Shown one piece after another: positions 27,738-36,633 of a DNA stretch of 64,000 nucleotides. The position numbers and the translations under genes were made by a program. The DNA is from Williamsia sp. DF01-3 (GTDB lineage Bacteria; Actinomycetota; Actinomycetes; Mycobacteriales; Mycobacteriaceae). A model generated the notes under the pieces. That model saw only the letters and a list, made by a program, of their open reading frames with translations, was not told the DNA's origin and did not search any database. Location of the stretch: contig NZ_JALKFS010000005.1 in the NCBI RefSeq assembly GCF_023051145.1, forward strand, positions 1,975,733-2,039,732, written 5' to 3'. Each line of letters begins with the position of its first letter. The stretch's first letter is position 1.

Positions 27738-29261
27738 TGCACCGCGACGGTCGTGATACCTCGAACCCCTTGTGACTGGAGGGTTTTCCCGACGGCATCG
27801 GCGGCCTCCGGTTCGGCGAACACCCAGCGGACAGGCGTCGAACCCGCTGCCTCGAGCTGCTGATCCGCGTTCTCGAGGAGCACCTCGGTGCCTTCCCAGT
27901 CGGAGCCGAGCAGGCCGTCGCGGCCGATGTTGTCGGCGTAGCCCGGGCCGAATGTCATCAACAGGGTGCCGTCGGGCGACCGGCCATCGAACGCGTACTC
28001 GTTCACCTCGTAGACGAATGTGGACGGGACGCCGGTGACCTGTCTGCTGTGGTCACGCGCCTGCCGAGTCTCCTTGAATCCCGCTGGTTTCCATGTGCCC
28101 ACAGCGCCGACGGTCGCCGCCTTCTTGTTGGCGCTGAGCGCGTTCTCGAACGCACCACGATCCTGATCCAGGAAGGTGGTGAACACATAGGTGACGTCGC
28201 CTCTGAGCGTGCCGTCCTCATTCGGGACGGTGAACGGGCACCGCGACTCGGCACGGCCGTTGAGCGGAACGGTGACGGTATGGGCGCAGGTCCCGCCGAC
28301 GGGACGGCCGTTGAGGGTGAGCGTCATGTTGCCGACAACTGTGGCCGACCCTGGACCGGTGGCCGCCGGGGTGGAAGCCACGTAGGTGACGATGTACTCG
28401 CAGACAGGCGGGCTGCACGGCGAGACGGACAGCCGGAAGCCGCTGGCGGCGAAGTCGGGACGGATGTAGGGGGCGGCACGTGAGTCAGGGCGGCGGTCTG
28501 CTCGCCGATGGTGTCGTACACCCGGCCGACCTCGTTGGGTCCGGCTTTCTGGACCTGCAGGTCGACGTCGAACACGTTGCCGCCGCCGCCGGGAGCGGGC
28601 CGCTGACCGACGAGATGCCGCCGTCATCCTGCGTGGTGATGCGGAGGGAGTCCCCGGCCAGCACGACGGAGTCGCTCTCGGCGACCACCGCAGGCAGTCC
28701 CGCCGGCCGGTACCGGACGTCAGGTGTTCCGATCAGACCGTTCGCAGCACCTCGCGCTGTGAGGTCGAAGAGCTTGTCGTCGCCCGCCACGGCACCGGCC
28801 AGCTTCGGCGGTGCCAGCAGCCGGCCCAGATCGGGGAACACGGCCGGGTCGAGCTGTGCCCAACCGGTCGCGACCGCTTCGTAATTGATCTTCGGGGTGT
28901 CTTCGAGTTGGCCTTTCCAGAACCCGGCGGAACCCTTGGCAAAGGTCTGGCCGTTCACGCCGATGATCTCGGCGGCCTCGCCGCCGACCTTGATCCGCCC
29001 GGACAGGTCGCCCGCGGACGACACCACGACCTCGTCGAGATTGATCTTGTCGCGGTCGGAGGACACCGACCCGGTGTATTTCGCGCCAGGGTGGGCTGCG
29101 AATTGGCCGGCAGCCTCGGTGAGGTTCTTCTGCACGAGTATCGGAGCAGGTGCCGACGCGGAGCCATCGGTGGTCCGGGGCAGAAAGATAGCCACCAGGA
29201 CCACCACCAGCCCCACGACAGCCGCCGCCAAAGCCGCACCGGCCACAGTTCTGCTACGCAT
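27728..29261 (-). CDS. Membrane-anchored protein with degenerate nuclease-toxin-like C-terminus, two frameshifts
   Basis: The N-terminus is a signal anchor (SRTVAGAALAAAVVGLVVVL). It is followed by a lipoprotein-like domain (VNGQTFAKGSAGFWK) seen in actinobacterial LppX/LprG relatives, a Cys-containing middle region, and a C-terminus resembling the Tox-REase-5 restriction-endonuclease fold (RQVTGVPSTFVYEVNEYAFDG, TFGPGYADN, STPVRWVFAEPEAADAV). Where active members have Glu-Ala-Lys after the FDG aspartate, this one has Met-Thr-Phe, so nuclease activity is unlikely. The chain breaks at G runs at 28591-28593 and 28469-28473; one base added at each restores about 510 residues. Family calls are from memory. 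Starts at 29300 and 29318 are also possible. Confidence 0.6.
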
Positions 29262-29409
29262 GAGCCCCCGCCCGAACCCCCGCCGCGGGTGGCCTCCCAT
29301 CGAGACGCCCGCGGCCACTGACCATCAGTCGAGGCGATGCTACCCAGGCGGGCCGACAGGTGGTTCGGTGGCGTGAGTTGTCGGGGCGAGCGGGTAACTT
29401 TGTAAGACG

Positions 29410-31932
29410 ATGAAAAGCGCTGCTCCCAATCCGTCGCTGCCGGGTCTGGCCACTGGAAACCTGCAGGAAAACACCCGTACGCCCTCGCGGCGTGCTGTTG
29501 AGCTGCTCGATGGGCTCAACCCGCAACAGAGGGCTGCGGTGCTGCATGCGGGGTCACCGCTGCTGATCGTCGCCGGCGCCGGGTCGGGCAAGACCGCGGT
29601 GCTCACGCGCCGGATCGCGTACCTGCTCGCCGAGCGCGACGTCAGTCCCGGCCAGGTACTCGCGATCACCTTCACCAACAAAGCCGCCGCCGAGATGCGC
29701 GAACGAGTGGTCGATCTGGTCGGTCCCCGGGCTCTGCGGATGTGGGTCAGCACTTTTCACTCCACCTGCGTGCGAATCCTGCGCGCCCAGGCGTCGCTGC
29801 TGACCGGGATGAACTCCAACTTCTCGATCTACGATGCGGACGACTCGCGCCGGTTGCTCGGCATGATCGTGCGCGACCTGGACCTCGACCCCAAGAAGTT
29901 CAGCCCCCGAGGGGTCGGGATCGCGATATCCAACTTCAAGAACGAACTGGTGGATCCGGACGGTGCGGCCGCGGCCGCCGAGGAGAGCGGCGAGCCGGCC
30001 GCGCAGACGATCGCCCAGATCTACCGGCAGTACCAGCAGCGCCTGCGCGCCGCGAACGCCTTCGACTTCGACGATCTGATCGGCGAGACGGTCGGTGTGC
30101 TGCAGGCTCATCCGGAGGTCGCGGAGTACTACCGACGCCGATTCCGGCACGTCTTGGTCGACGAATACCAGGACACCAACCATGCGCAGTACGTGTTGGT
30201 GCGGGAGATGGTCGGAACGGGAAGCGTCGGAAACGTGAGCCCTTCGGAACTGTGTGTGGTGGGTGATGCGGACCAGTCGATCTATGCCTTCCGCGGTGCC
30301 ACCATCCGCAACATCGAAGAGTTCGAGCGCGACTTTCCCGACACCGAAACCATTCTGCTGGAACAGAATTACCGATCCACACAGACCATCCTGTCGGCCG
30401 CCAACGCGGTGATCTCCCGCAACGCGGGCCGGCGGGAGAAGAAGTTGTGGACCGATTCCGGTGATGGCGAACTGATCGTCGGCTACGTCGCCGACAACGA
30501 GCACGACGAGGCCCAGTTCATCGCCCGAGAGATCGATGCCCTCACCGACACGGGCGAGTTCCGGTACTCGGACGTCGCGGCCTTCTATCGCACCAACACC
30601 GCTTCGCGTGCGCTGGAAGAAGTGTTCATCCGGCTCGGAATCCCCTACAAGGTGGTCGGTGGGGTCCGGTTCTACGAGCGCAAAGAAGTCCGGGACGTCG
30701 TGGCGTACCTACGGGTGGTCGCCAATCCGGACGACCAGGTCAGTCTGCGTCGCATCCTGAACACTCCTCGTCGTGGCATCGGGGACCGCGCGGAAGCCTG
30801 CGTGGCCGTCCACTCGGAGAACGCCGGCATCAGTTTCTATCAGGCGCTGATCGATGGGGCCGAAGGCAAGGTGCCGTTGCTCAACACCCGTGCCACCAAA
30901 CAGATCTCCGGGTTCGTCGAACTCATCGAGGGCCTGCGAAACGACTTCCTCGCCAGTTTCGGTGCGGCCGGGTCCGACGGCGCCGACGTGGCGGCTGTCG
31001 ATGCGGGTAGCGAGGCCGGCGACATCGGCGAACTGGTCGAGGCGATCGTCGAACGCACCGGATATCGGGACGAGCTCGAGGGCTCATCGGATCCGCAAGA
31101 CGGCGCCCGACTCGACAACATCAACGAATTGATCTCGGTGGCAAGGGAGTTCAGTGCCGAAGCTGCGGCTGCCGAACCGCCGGAGACGCAACTGGACAAC
31201 GGCGACGACGACGGTCTGACACCCGACGACGGCGAGCCCGAGCCGGGGTCGTTGGCGGCCTTCCTCGAACGTGTGGCCCTCGTGGCCGACGCCGACCAGG
31301 TGCCCGACGACGAGGACGGCGTGGTGACGTTGATGACGTTGCACACGGCCAAGGGGCTGGAGTTCCCCGTCGTTTTTGTCACCGGTTGGGAAGACGGTCA
31401 GTTCCCGCACATGCGGGCTCTCGGTGACCCCGCCGAGTTGTCGGAAGAACGCAGGCTTGCATACGTCGGCATCACCCGTGCCCGCAAACGGCTGTACCTG
31501 AGCCGGGCGATGGTCCGCTCGGCGTGGGGATCGCCGATGCAGAACCCCGAATCGCGCTTCCTGCAAGAGATCCCGCAGCATCTCATCGATTGGCGACGCA
31601 CCGAGCCCCGGCGTGGGATGGGGCGCATGACCAGCGACGGTGGCCGGGATTACGGCGACAACGGCCGCGGTTTCGGCGAGGGTCGTGGATTCGGCGGTCG
31701 TTCATTCGGGTCGGGTTCACGGCGCCAGGAGTCGTTCGGCTCGCCGACCCGTGGTCGCAACAAGCAGGTTCATGTGACCGTCGGCGACCGGGTGACCCAC
31801 CCCAAGTACGGGATGGGCAAGGTGGTGGGCAAAGAAGGGGCCGGCCCCACCGAGCGCGTCACCTTCGACTTCGGAAGCGCCGGACGGATCACCCTCATGT
31901 CCCTGGGTGGTCTGCCCGTCGAAAAGCTGTAG
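29410..31932 (+). CDS. pcrA: ATP-dependent DNA helicase UvrD1/PcrA
   Basis: This 840-residue superfamily 1 helicase works in nucleotide-excision and replication-linked repair. Motifs run in order: Q motif LNPQQRAAV, Walker A GAGSGKTAVLTRR, TFTNKAAAEM, DEYQDTNHAQYVL, GDADQSIYAFRGA, QNYRSTQTI, VTLMTLHTAKGLEFPVVF, and YVGITRARKRLYLSR. A Gly/Arg-rich linker leads to a C-terminal Tudor-like domain (VGDRVTHPKYGMGKV), which in mycobacterial UvrD1 contacts RNA polymerase or Ku. An acidic insertion lies in the second 2B region. Position matches Rv0949. ATG 29410 gives a poorly conserved N-terminal 35 residues. Confidence 0.97.
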   Translation: MKSAAPNPSLPGLATGNLQENTRTPSRRAVELLDGLNPQQRAAVLHAGSPLLIVAGAGSGKTAVLTRRIAYLLAERDVSPGQVLAITFTNKAAAEMRERVVDLVGPRALRMWVSTFHSTCVRILRAQASLLTGMNSNFSIYDADDSRRLLGMIVRDLDLDPKKFSPRGVGIAISNFKNELVDPDGAAAAAEESGEPAAQTIAQIYRQYQQRLRAANAFDFDDLIGETVGVLQAHPEVAEYYRRRFRHVLVDEYQDTNHAQYVLVREMVGTGSVGNVSPSELCVVGDADQSIYAFRGATIRNIEEFERDFPDTETILLEQNYRSTQTILSAANAVISRNAGRREKKLWTDSGDGELIVGYVADNEHDEAQFIAREIDALTDTGEFRYSDVAAFYRTNTASRALEEVFIRLGIPYKVVGGVRFYERKEVRDVVAYLRVVANPDDQVSLRRILNTPRRGIGDRAEACVAVHSENAGISFYQALIDGAEGKVPLLNTRATKQISGFVELIEGLRNDFLASFGAAGSDGADVAAVDAGSEAGDIGELVEAIVERTGYRDELEGSSDPQDGARLDNINELISVAREFSAEAAAAEPPETQLDNGDDDGLTPDDGEPEPGSLAAFLERVALVADADQVPDDEDGVVTLMTLHTAKGLEFPVVFVTGWEDGQFPHMRALGDPAELSEERRLAYVGITRARKRLYLSRAMVRSAWGSPMQNPESRFLQEIPQHLIDWRRTEPRRGMGRMTSDGGRDYGDNGRGFGEGRGFGGRSFGSGSRRQESFGSPTRGRNKQVHVTVGDRVTHPKYGMGKVVGKEGAGPTERVTFDFGSAGRITLMSLGGLPVEKL

Positions 31933-31946
31933 GAGCGCTCGGGTTT

Positions 31947-32059
31947 CTGGCCCACGCTCGCTCTACGGATACCGCGTTGACGAGTTTCGCGAGCGGGTCC
32001 GGGGTAGCGCTCGCAATACTGGCCCACGCTCGGTCTACAGACACCGCATCGACGGGTTT
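31947..32059 (+). repeat. Imperfect 41-bp direct repeats, period 72
   Basis: CTGGCCCACGCTCG at 31947 and again at 32019 begins two similar units (31947-31987 and 32019-32059). They differ at about seven positions. They fill most of the 166-bp gap between convergent uvrD1 and the M23 peptidase gene. Each unit contains a CTC-TAC and an ACCGC core. Between and after them are GAGCG/CGCTC inverted motifs that can pair. Function unknown; a composite terminator is possible. Confidence 0.65.
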
Positions 32060-32098
32060 GAGCGCACGCTCGCGCTCCCCGGTAACAGGGAGAGGGTC

Positions 32099-33247
32099 TC
32101 AGCTTCCGGTGTAGGAGGCCAGGCTGATGCCGTGGGCCGCCAGCCAAGGAGCTGGGTCGATCTTCATGGTTCCGTTCTTCCACACCTCGAAGTGGAGGTG
32201 GGGGCCGGTGGAGAAGCCTTCGCTGCCGACTTCGGCGATCTTCTGGCCGGCGATGATCTTGTCGCCCTTCTTGACGAGGACGCCGCCTGCGGACATGTGC
32301 CCGTACATGGTGACCGTGCCGTCTTCCGCCTGGATCTGCACCCAGTTGCCGTACCCAGAAGCAGGCCCGGCCTCGATCACGACGCCGTCGGTGACGGCGT
32401 GGATGGGAGTGCCCAGGGGTGCAGCGAGGTCGATGCCACCGTGGAACGAACCCCAGCGGTTCGCGTACGTGGAAGTGAAGGTGTACGCGCCGGCCGGGAT
32501 GGGGGCAGCGAACAAAGGGATGCGCGCGGCTTCGTCTTGCGCATGCGCTGCTTCAGCGAGTTCCTGGCCGACAGCCAGCTGCTCGGTGAAGGTGTCCATG
32601 TTGGCCGGTGCGGGTGCAGCGGCGATTCCGGCGGCAAGACTCTCGTCTGTGCTGATCGGGTTCACCACGGGCGTAGGAGCCGCCGACTTGGTGGGCTCGG
32701 CTGCAGGCTGTGCGAACTGACCTGTGGCGGCGGCGACGGCAGCACCGGCCGCGACAGCCATCAGCGCTGCACGTCCCTTGAGGGCCTGCGGCGGCGCGGC
32801 GATGCGGTGTTTACCGCCACTGCGGCGCGGGGAAGTCTGTTTTTGTGGCGACCACGACGTCTCATCGGCTGCGGGTGCAAAATCATCGAACTCGGCGCCT
32901 TGGACCTCGAAAGGATGATCATGGAGGATCTCGTCGAGTTCGACCTCGGCGACGATGATGTCTTGCGTGATCTCGGCCGGGCGCGGGGCGTCGTAGGCAT
33001 CGCGGTCGAATCGGCGGGCACCTGCGCGACGACGGCCGCCGTCAACGCTGGCATTGCGCCACTGGGTCAGCGGCCCGTCGGCGTACTCCTCGAGACCGAA
33101 GTCATCGATGGGAATGATCGACGTGATGGAGTTGTCGTGCGGATCACCGGGTCGTTCGCCGTCGATGGTCCGGGCCGAGGTGCGCGAATGCGCAACATCG
33201 CCGGTGATCGAATCGCGAACTACCAACAGATTGAGCCTTTCTGACAA
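32099..33247 (-). CDS. M23-family peptidoglycan endopeptidase
   Basis: This 382-residue protein has an acidic cytoplasmic region of about 150 residues, then basic RRSGGKHR, one membrane anchor (ALMAVAAGAAVAAATGQF), an Ala/Pro-rich linker and an M23 domain. Zinc ligands are in FHGGIDLAAPLGTPIH and GPHLHFEVW, so it looks catalytically complete and should cut peptide crosslinks outside the cell. The long cytoplasmic N-terminus is a likely regulatory platform. Position matches Rv0950c. The only start that keeps the N-terminus is TTG 33247, so the true start is uncertain. It is divergent from sucC. Confidence 0.88.
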   Translation of the reverse strand: MSERLNLLVVRDSITGDVAHSRTSARTIDGERPGDPHDNSITSIIPIDDFGLEEYADGPLTQWRNASVDGGRRRAGARRFDRDAYDAPRPAEITQDIIVAEVELDEILHDHPFEVQGAEFDDFAPAADETSWSPQKQTSPRRSGGKHRIAAPPQALKGRAALMAVAAGAAVAAATGQFAQPAAEPTKSAAPTPVVNPISTDESLAAGIAAAPAPANMDTFTEQLAVGQELAEAAHAQDEAARIPLFAAPIPAGAYTFTSTYANRWGSFHGGIDLAAPLGTPIHAVTDGVVIEAGPASGYGNWVQIQAEDGTVTMYGHMSAGGVLVKKGDKIIAGQKIAEVGSEGFSTGPHLHFEVWKNGTMKIDPAPWLAAHGISLASYTGS

Positions 33248-33383
33248 CTGGCCCGCGCCGATGGATGTGATCCGCGCAGGCGGTACGGAAACTCGATGTG
33301 ACGGATCCGTGACCTTCTGACCTCACGAACGGTAACGAAATGATTGCGACGACCGCAACCGGACGCGAGAATTGCTGGGATGT

Positions 33384-33399
33384 TGTGAGGCGCATCACA
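33384..33399. promoter_or_regulatory. Perfect CRP/GlxR box (TGTGA-N6-TCACA)
   Basis: TGTGA at 33384-33388 and TCACA at 33395-33399 flank six bases, matching the consensus of cAMP-receptor regulators (Crp in mycobacteria, GlxR in corynebacteria). It lies in the 268-bp divergent region between sucC and the M23 peptidase, about 117 bp before the small ORF preceding sucC. An overlapping CGCATC-ACA-GATGCG inverted repeat (33391-33405) is also present. Confidence 0.7.
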
Positions 33400-33515
33400 G
33401 ATGCGTTTAGGTGCTGTTCACGGCTGCGTCGCAGGTCGGCGCGATCGGCGACCGGTGAGCGGGAACAGGCAGCACCCCGAGTGATCTGTGGCACAAGCTG
33501 CAGGGAGTAGTGATC

Positions 33516-33593
33516 GTGGCTGTTCGACGCGGCGCTAAGGTCGCTGTGGTTCGCAACACCAACAGCGGACAAACCTACGAGATGGTGAGCTGA
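33516..33593 (+). CDS. 25-codon upstream ORF abutting sucC
   Basis: GTG 33516 opens a 25-residue frame (VAVRRGAKVAVVRNTN then SGQTYEMVS). It is preceded by CAGGGAG at a suitable distance and closes with TGA immediately before the sucC ATG (TGA-ATG). The peptide is basic at the start. Its 3' end supplies GGTGAG, which would also serve as the sucC ribosome-binding site. It could be a translated leader or coupling ORF. Too short for composition tests, so coding status is unproven. Confidence 0.45.
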   Translation: MAVRRGAKVAVVRNTNSGQTYEMVS

Positions 33594-34757
33594 ATGGATC
33601 TCTTCGAATACCAGGCGAAGGAGCTCTTCGCCAAGCACGAGGTGCCGACCTCGGCCGGCCGTGTAACCGACACGGTCGACGGCGCGCGTCAGATTGCCGA
33701 AGAAATCGGCAAGCCCGTGATGGTCAAGGCACAGGTGAAGGTCGGTGGCCGCGGCAAGGCCGGCGGCGTCAAGTACTCGGCAAACGTCGATGAGGCCGTC
33801 GCGAATGCCGAATCGATTCTCGGCCTCGACATCAAGGGCCACGTCGTCAAGAAGTTGCTGGTCGCCGAGGCCAGCGACATCGCCGAGGAGTACTACATCT
33901 CCTTCCTGCTCGACCGCACCAACCGCACCTACCTGGCGATGTGCTCGGTCGAAGGTGGCGTCGAGATCGAGGTGACCGCCGAGGAGAACCCCGACGCACT
34001 CGCCAAGATCCCCGTCGACGCCGTCAAGGGTGTCGACCTCGCGTTCGCGCGCAGCATCGCTGAGGCAGGCAAGCTGCCCGCCGAGGTGCTCGACGCAGCA
34101 GCCGTGACGATCCAGAAGCTGTGGGAGGTCTTCATCAACGAAGACGCTCTCCTGGTGGAGGTCAACCCGCTGGTCCGTACGCCTGACGATCAGATCCTCG
34201 CTCTCGACGGCAAGGTCACCCTCGACGCCAACGCTGATTTCCGCCAGCCCGGCCACGAGGCGTTCGAAGACAAGGACGCGACCGACCCGCTCGAACTCAA
34301 GGCAAAAGAGAACGACCTCAACTACGTCAAGCTCGACGGACAGGTCGGCATCATCGGCAACGGTGCCGGACTGGTCATGTCCACGCTCGACGTGGTCGCA
34401 TACGCCGGAGAGAAGCACAACGGCGTCAAGCCGGCGAACTTCCTCGACATCGGTGGCGGCGCCTCCGCCGAGGTGATGGCCGCCGGACTCGACGTCATCT
34501 TGGGCGACGAGCAGGTCAAGAGTGTTTTCGTGAACGTATTCGGTGGCATCACCGCGTGTGACGCGGTCGCCAACGGCATCGTCGGTGCGCTGAAGAAGCT
34601 CGGCGATGATGCCAATAAGCCTCTGGTTGTGCGTCTCGACGGCAACAAGGTCGAAGAAGGCCGCAAGATCCTCGCCGACGCCAATCATCCCCTGGTGACG
34701 CTCGCCGAGACCATGGACAGTGGCGCCGACAAGGCCGCCGAACTGGCGAGCAAGTAG
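33594..34757 (+). CDS. sucC: Succinyl-CoA synthetase (ADP-forming) beta subunit
   Basis: This 387-residue ATP-grasp subunit of the TCA-cycle enzyme makes ATP from succinyl-CoA. It starts [20 protein letters not shown] and contains [27 protein letters not shown] and the CoA/phosphate-site region [13 protein letters not shown] with [10 protein letters not shown]. sucD follows after 13 bp. An upstream CRP/GlxR box suggests carbon-source control. A short ORF ends directly at its ATG. Position matches Rv0951. Confidence 0.98.
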   Translation: MDLFEYQAKELFAKHEVPTSAGRVTDTVDGARQIAEEIGKPVMVKAQVKVGGRGKAGGVKYSANVDEAVANAESILGLDIKGHVVKKLLVAEASDIAEEYYISFLLDRTNRTYLAMCSVEGGVEIEVTAEENPDALAKIPVDAVKGVDLAFARSIAEAGKLPAEVLDAAAVTIQKLWEVFINEDALLVEVNPLVRTPDDQILALDGKVTLDANADFRQPGHEAFEDKDATDPLELKAKENDLNYVKLDGQVGIIGNGAGLVMSTLDVVAYAGEKHNGVKPANFLDIGGGASAEVMAAGLDVILGDEQVKSVFVNVFGGITACDAVANGIVGALKKLGDDANKPLVVRLDGNKVEEGRKILADANHPLVTLAETMDSGADKAAELASK

Positions 34758-34770
34758 GAGCAGCAGATCA

Positions 34771-35661
34771 ATGTCGATTTTTCTGAACAAAGATTCCAAG
34801 GTCATCGTTCAGGGCATCACCGGTGGTGAGGGCACCAAGCACACCGCTCTGATGCTCAAAGCAGGCACCAAGGTCGTCGGTGGCGTCAACGCCCGCAAGG
34901 CCGGCACCACCGTCAGCCATGACGGTGGCGTGGAGCTGCCCGTGTTCGGCACCGTGTCCGAGGCCATCGAGAAGACCGGCGCCGACGTGTCGATCGCTTT
35001 CGTGCCGCCGAAGTTCGCCAAGGACGCGATCATCGAGGCCATCGATGCGGAGATCCCTCTGCTCGTGGTCATCACCGAGGGCATCCCGGTGCAGGACAGC
35101 GCATACGCGTGGGCCTACAACGTGGAGAAGGGCAACAAGACCCGGATCATCGGTCCGAACTGCCCCGGCATCATCACCCCCGGCGAGTCGCTCGTGGGCA
35201 TCACCCCGGCGAACATCGCGGGCACCGGACCCATCGGTCTGGTCTCCAAGTCCGGAACGCTGACCTACCAGATGATGTACGAGCTGCGCGACATCGGCTT
35301 CTCCACCGCAATCGGCATCGGCGGTGACCCGGTCATCGGCACCACGCACATCGACGCCATCGAGGCGTTCGAGAAGGACCCCGACACCAAGGTCATCGTG
35401 ATGATCGGTGAAATCGGCGGCGACGCGGAGGAGCGGGCGGCCGATTACATCAAGGCCAACGTCTCCAAGCCGGTTGTCGGCTACGTCGCGGGCTTCACCG
35501 CTCCCGAAGGCAAGACCATGGGCCATGCCGGCGCCATCGTCTCCGGCAGCTCGGGAACCGCTCAGGCCAAGCAGGACGCACTCGAGGCGGCCGGGGTGAA
35601 GGTCGGCAAGACGCCGTCCGAAACCGCCGAACTCGCACGCGAGCTCTACAAGAGCCTGTAA
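34771..35661 (+). CDS. sucD: Succinyl-CoA synthetase (ADP-forming) alpha subunit
   Basis: This 296-residue partner of SucC starts [20 protein letters not shown]. It has the CoA-binding fold, [13 protein letters not shown], and the phosphohistidine in [18 protein letters not shown]. The ATG at 34771 has GGAGCAG upstream and follows sucC closely. A strong terminator begins 15 bp after its stop, closing the operon. Position matches Rv0952. Confidence 0.98.
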   Translation: MSIFLNKDSKVIVQGITGGEGTKHTALMLKAGTKVVGGVNARKAGTTVSHDGGVELPVFGTVSEAIEKTGADVSIAFVPPKFAKDAIIEAIDAEIPLLVVITEGIPVQDSAYAWAYNVEKGNKTRIIGPNCPGIITPGESLVGITPANIAGTGPIGLVSKSGTLTYQMMYELRDIGFSTAIGIGGDPVIGTTHIDAIEAFEKDPDTKVIVMIGEIGGDAEERAADYIKANVSKPVVGYVAGFTAPEGKTMGHAGAIVSGSSGTAQAKQDALEAAGVKVGKTPSETAELARELYKSL

Positions 35662-35675
35662 ACCGACAGAACACG

Positions 35676-35707
35676 AAGCGCCGGTCCTCGGAAGGGGACC
35701 GGCGCTT
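35676..35707 (+). terminator. sucCD intrinsic terminator
   Basis: A perfect 12-bp stem, AAGCGCCGGTCC (35676-35687) with GGACCGGCGCTT (35696-35707), has an 8-base loop and a short TTTGT follow-on. It begins 15 bp after the sucD stop. Confidence 0.88.
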
Positions 35708-35847
35708 TGTGCTGTCCGCACCCCCATTCGGTGCGGGCGTTCGACGACCATCCAGGCAGGGCACACGAAAACCCCACAAGTTCGGGGGTTCGGCAGCGCG
35801 CCCGGCGAGTAGTGTTCTCAGTCACGGCGAGTGAAAGAAGCGCGCGC

Positions 35848-36633
35848 ATGACCGGTGGACCACTGCTGGACGGATTGCTGAGAACGGTCGGCTCGGCCTA
35901 CTCGCTTGCGGTGCGTGTCCCGGTGGTCGGCGGTGTGCTGCAACGGCGCACCGAAGACGTTGTCGCGCTGGGTGAAAGCGCTCTTGCTGCGGTCATCGTG
36001 GTCGCGCGTTCGGCGCTCAAGGTGATCATCCGAGAGGTGATCGACGCTCTCGTCGTCGAGGTGGACCTCACCGAACTGGTGCGTGGCCACGTGGACCTCG
36101 ATCGGATCGCCGTGGGGATCGACGTGGACCGCATCGCTGCCCGGATCGACATCGACGCGATCCTCGACCGCGTGGACATCGACAGGATCATCGAAACCGT
36201 CGACCTCGACCGTGCCGTTGCCGGCGTGAACATCGACGCGGTCGCCGCAAAGATCGACGTCGACGCGATCATCGGGCGTCTCGATCTCATCGAACTGGCG
36301 AATCAGATCATCGACGGGGTCGATCTCCAAGCGATCGTTCGTGACTCGACCACCACGTTGACAACCGGTGTGCTCGAAGACGTCCGAACACAGGGGGCAC
36401 GCGCCGACGACGTGGTGGCAGGGGTCGTCGGCCGACTGCTCGGACGTCACGATGGCAAACGCGCTGCCCGCCCGGTCGAGCCGCCGGCCCGGAACGGCCG
36501 GCATCCCGACGCCGGCTCCCTCAACGGAACACCGCCCCCGGCCGAGGTGATCATCGAGGTGCACCGACGTGTTCCCGACAAGCCTGGCGAGCGGTCCGGC
36601 GCCGCCACCGACGTCCCGGCGGACAGGGGATGA
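35848..36633 (+). CDS. Nonapeptide-repeat protein of unknown function
   Basis: This 261-residue protein has an N-terminal amphipathic/hydrophobic region (LAAVIVVARSALKVIIREVID). Residues 82-153 are eight consecutive 9-residue repeats with pattern [V/I]-D-[V/I/L]-D-x-[I/V]-x-x-x, such as VDLDRIAVG, IDVDRIAAR and IDIDAILDR. The C-terminal 80 residues are basic, Pro-rich and probably disordered. A 9-residue alternating hydrophobic/acidic period fits a regular solenoid or membrane-surface helix. GAAAGAAG precedes ATG 35848. The stop overlaps the RDD-protein start, so the two are probably partners. No function assigned. Confidence 0.72.
   Translation: MTGGPLLDGLLRTVGSAYSLAVRVPVVGGVLQRRTEDVVALGESALAAVIVVARSALKVIIREVIDALVVEVDLTELVRGHVDLDRIAVGIDVDRIAARIDIDAILDRVDIDRIIETVDLDRAVAGVNIDAVAAKIDVDAIIGRLDLIELANQIIDGVDLQAIVRDSTTTLTTGVLEDVRTQGARADDVVAGVVGRLLGRHDGKRAARPVEPPARNGRHPDAGSLNGTPPPAEVIIEVHRRVPDKPGERSGAATDVPADRG
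36091..36306 (+). repeat. Eight 27-bp coding repeats (nonapeptide units)
   Basis: These encode residues 82-153 of the repeat protein. The units share GAC at the second and fourth codons and differ at third positions, so the peptide is conserved more than the DNA. That suggests selection on the protein pattern rather than recent duplication. Confidence 0.75.

Noticed and set aside
31907..33244. 445-codon plus-strand frame across the repeat region and the M23 gene
   Set aside because: It is an antisense shadow of the M23 peptidase gene with no plausible domain.
33248..33515. ydaO/c-di-AMP riboswitch before the M23 peptidase
   Set aside because: Such switches precede some actinobacterial wall-hydrolase genes, but the conserved core could not be found on the minus strand here.
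33144..34805. 553-codon minus-strand frame opposite sucC
   Set aside because: The translation is an unstructured Val/Leu/Asp/His composition antisense to SucC, with no domain.
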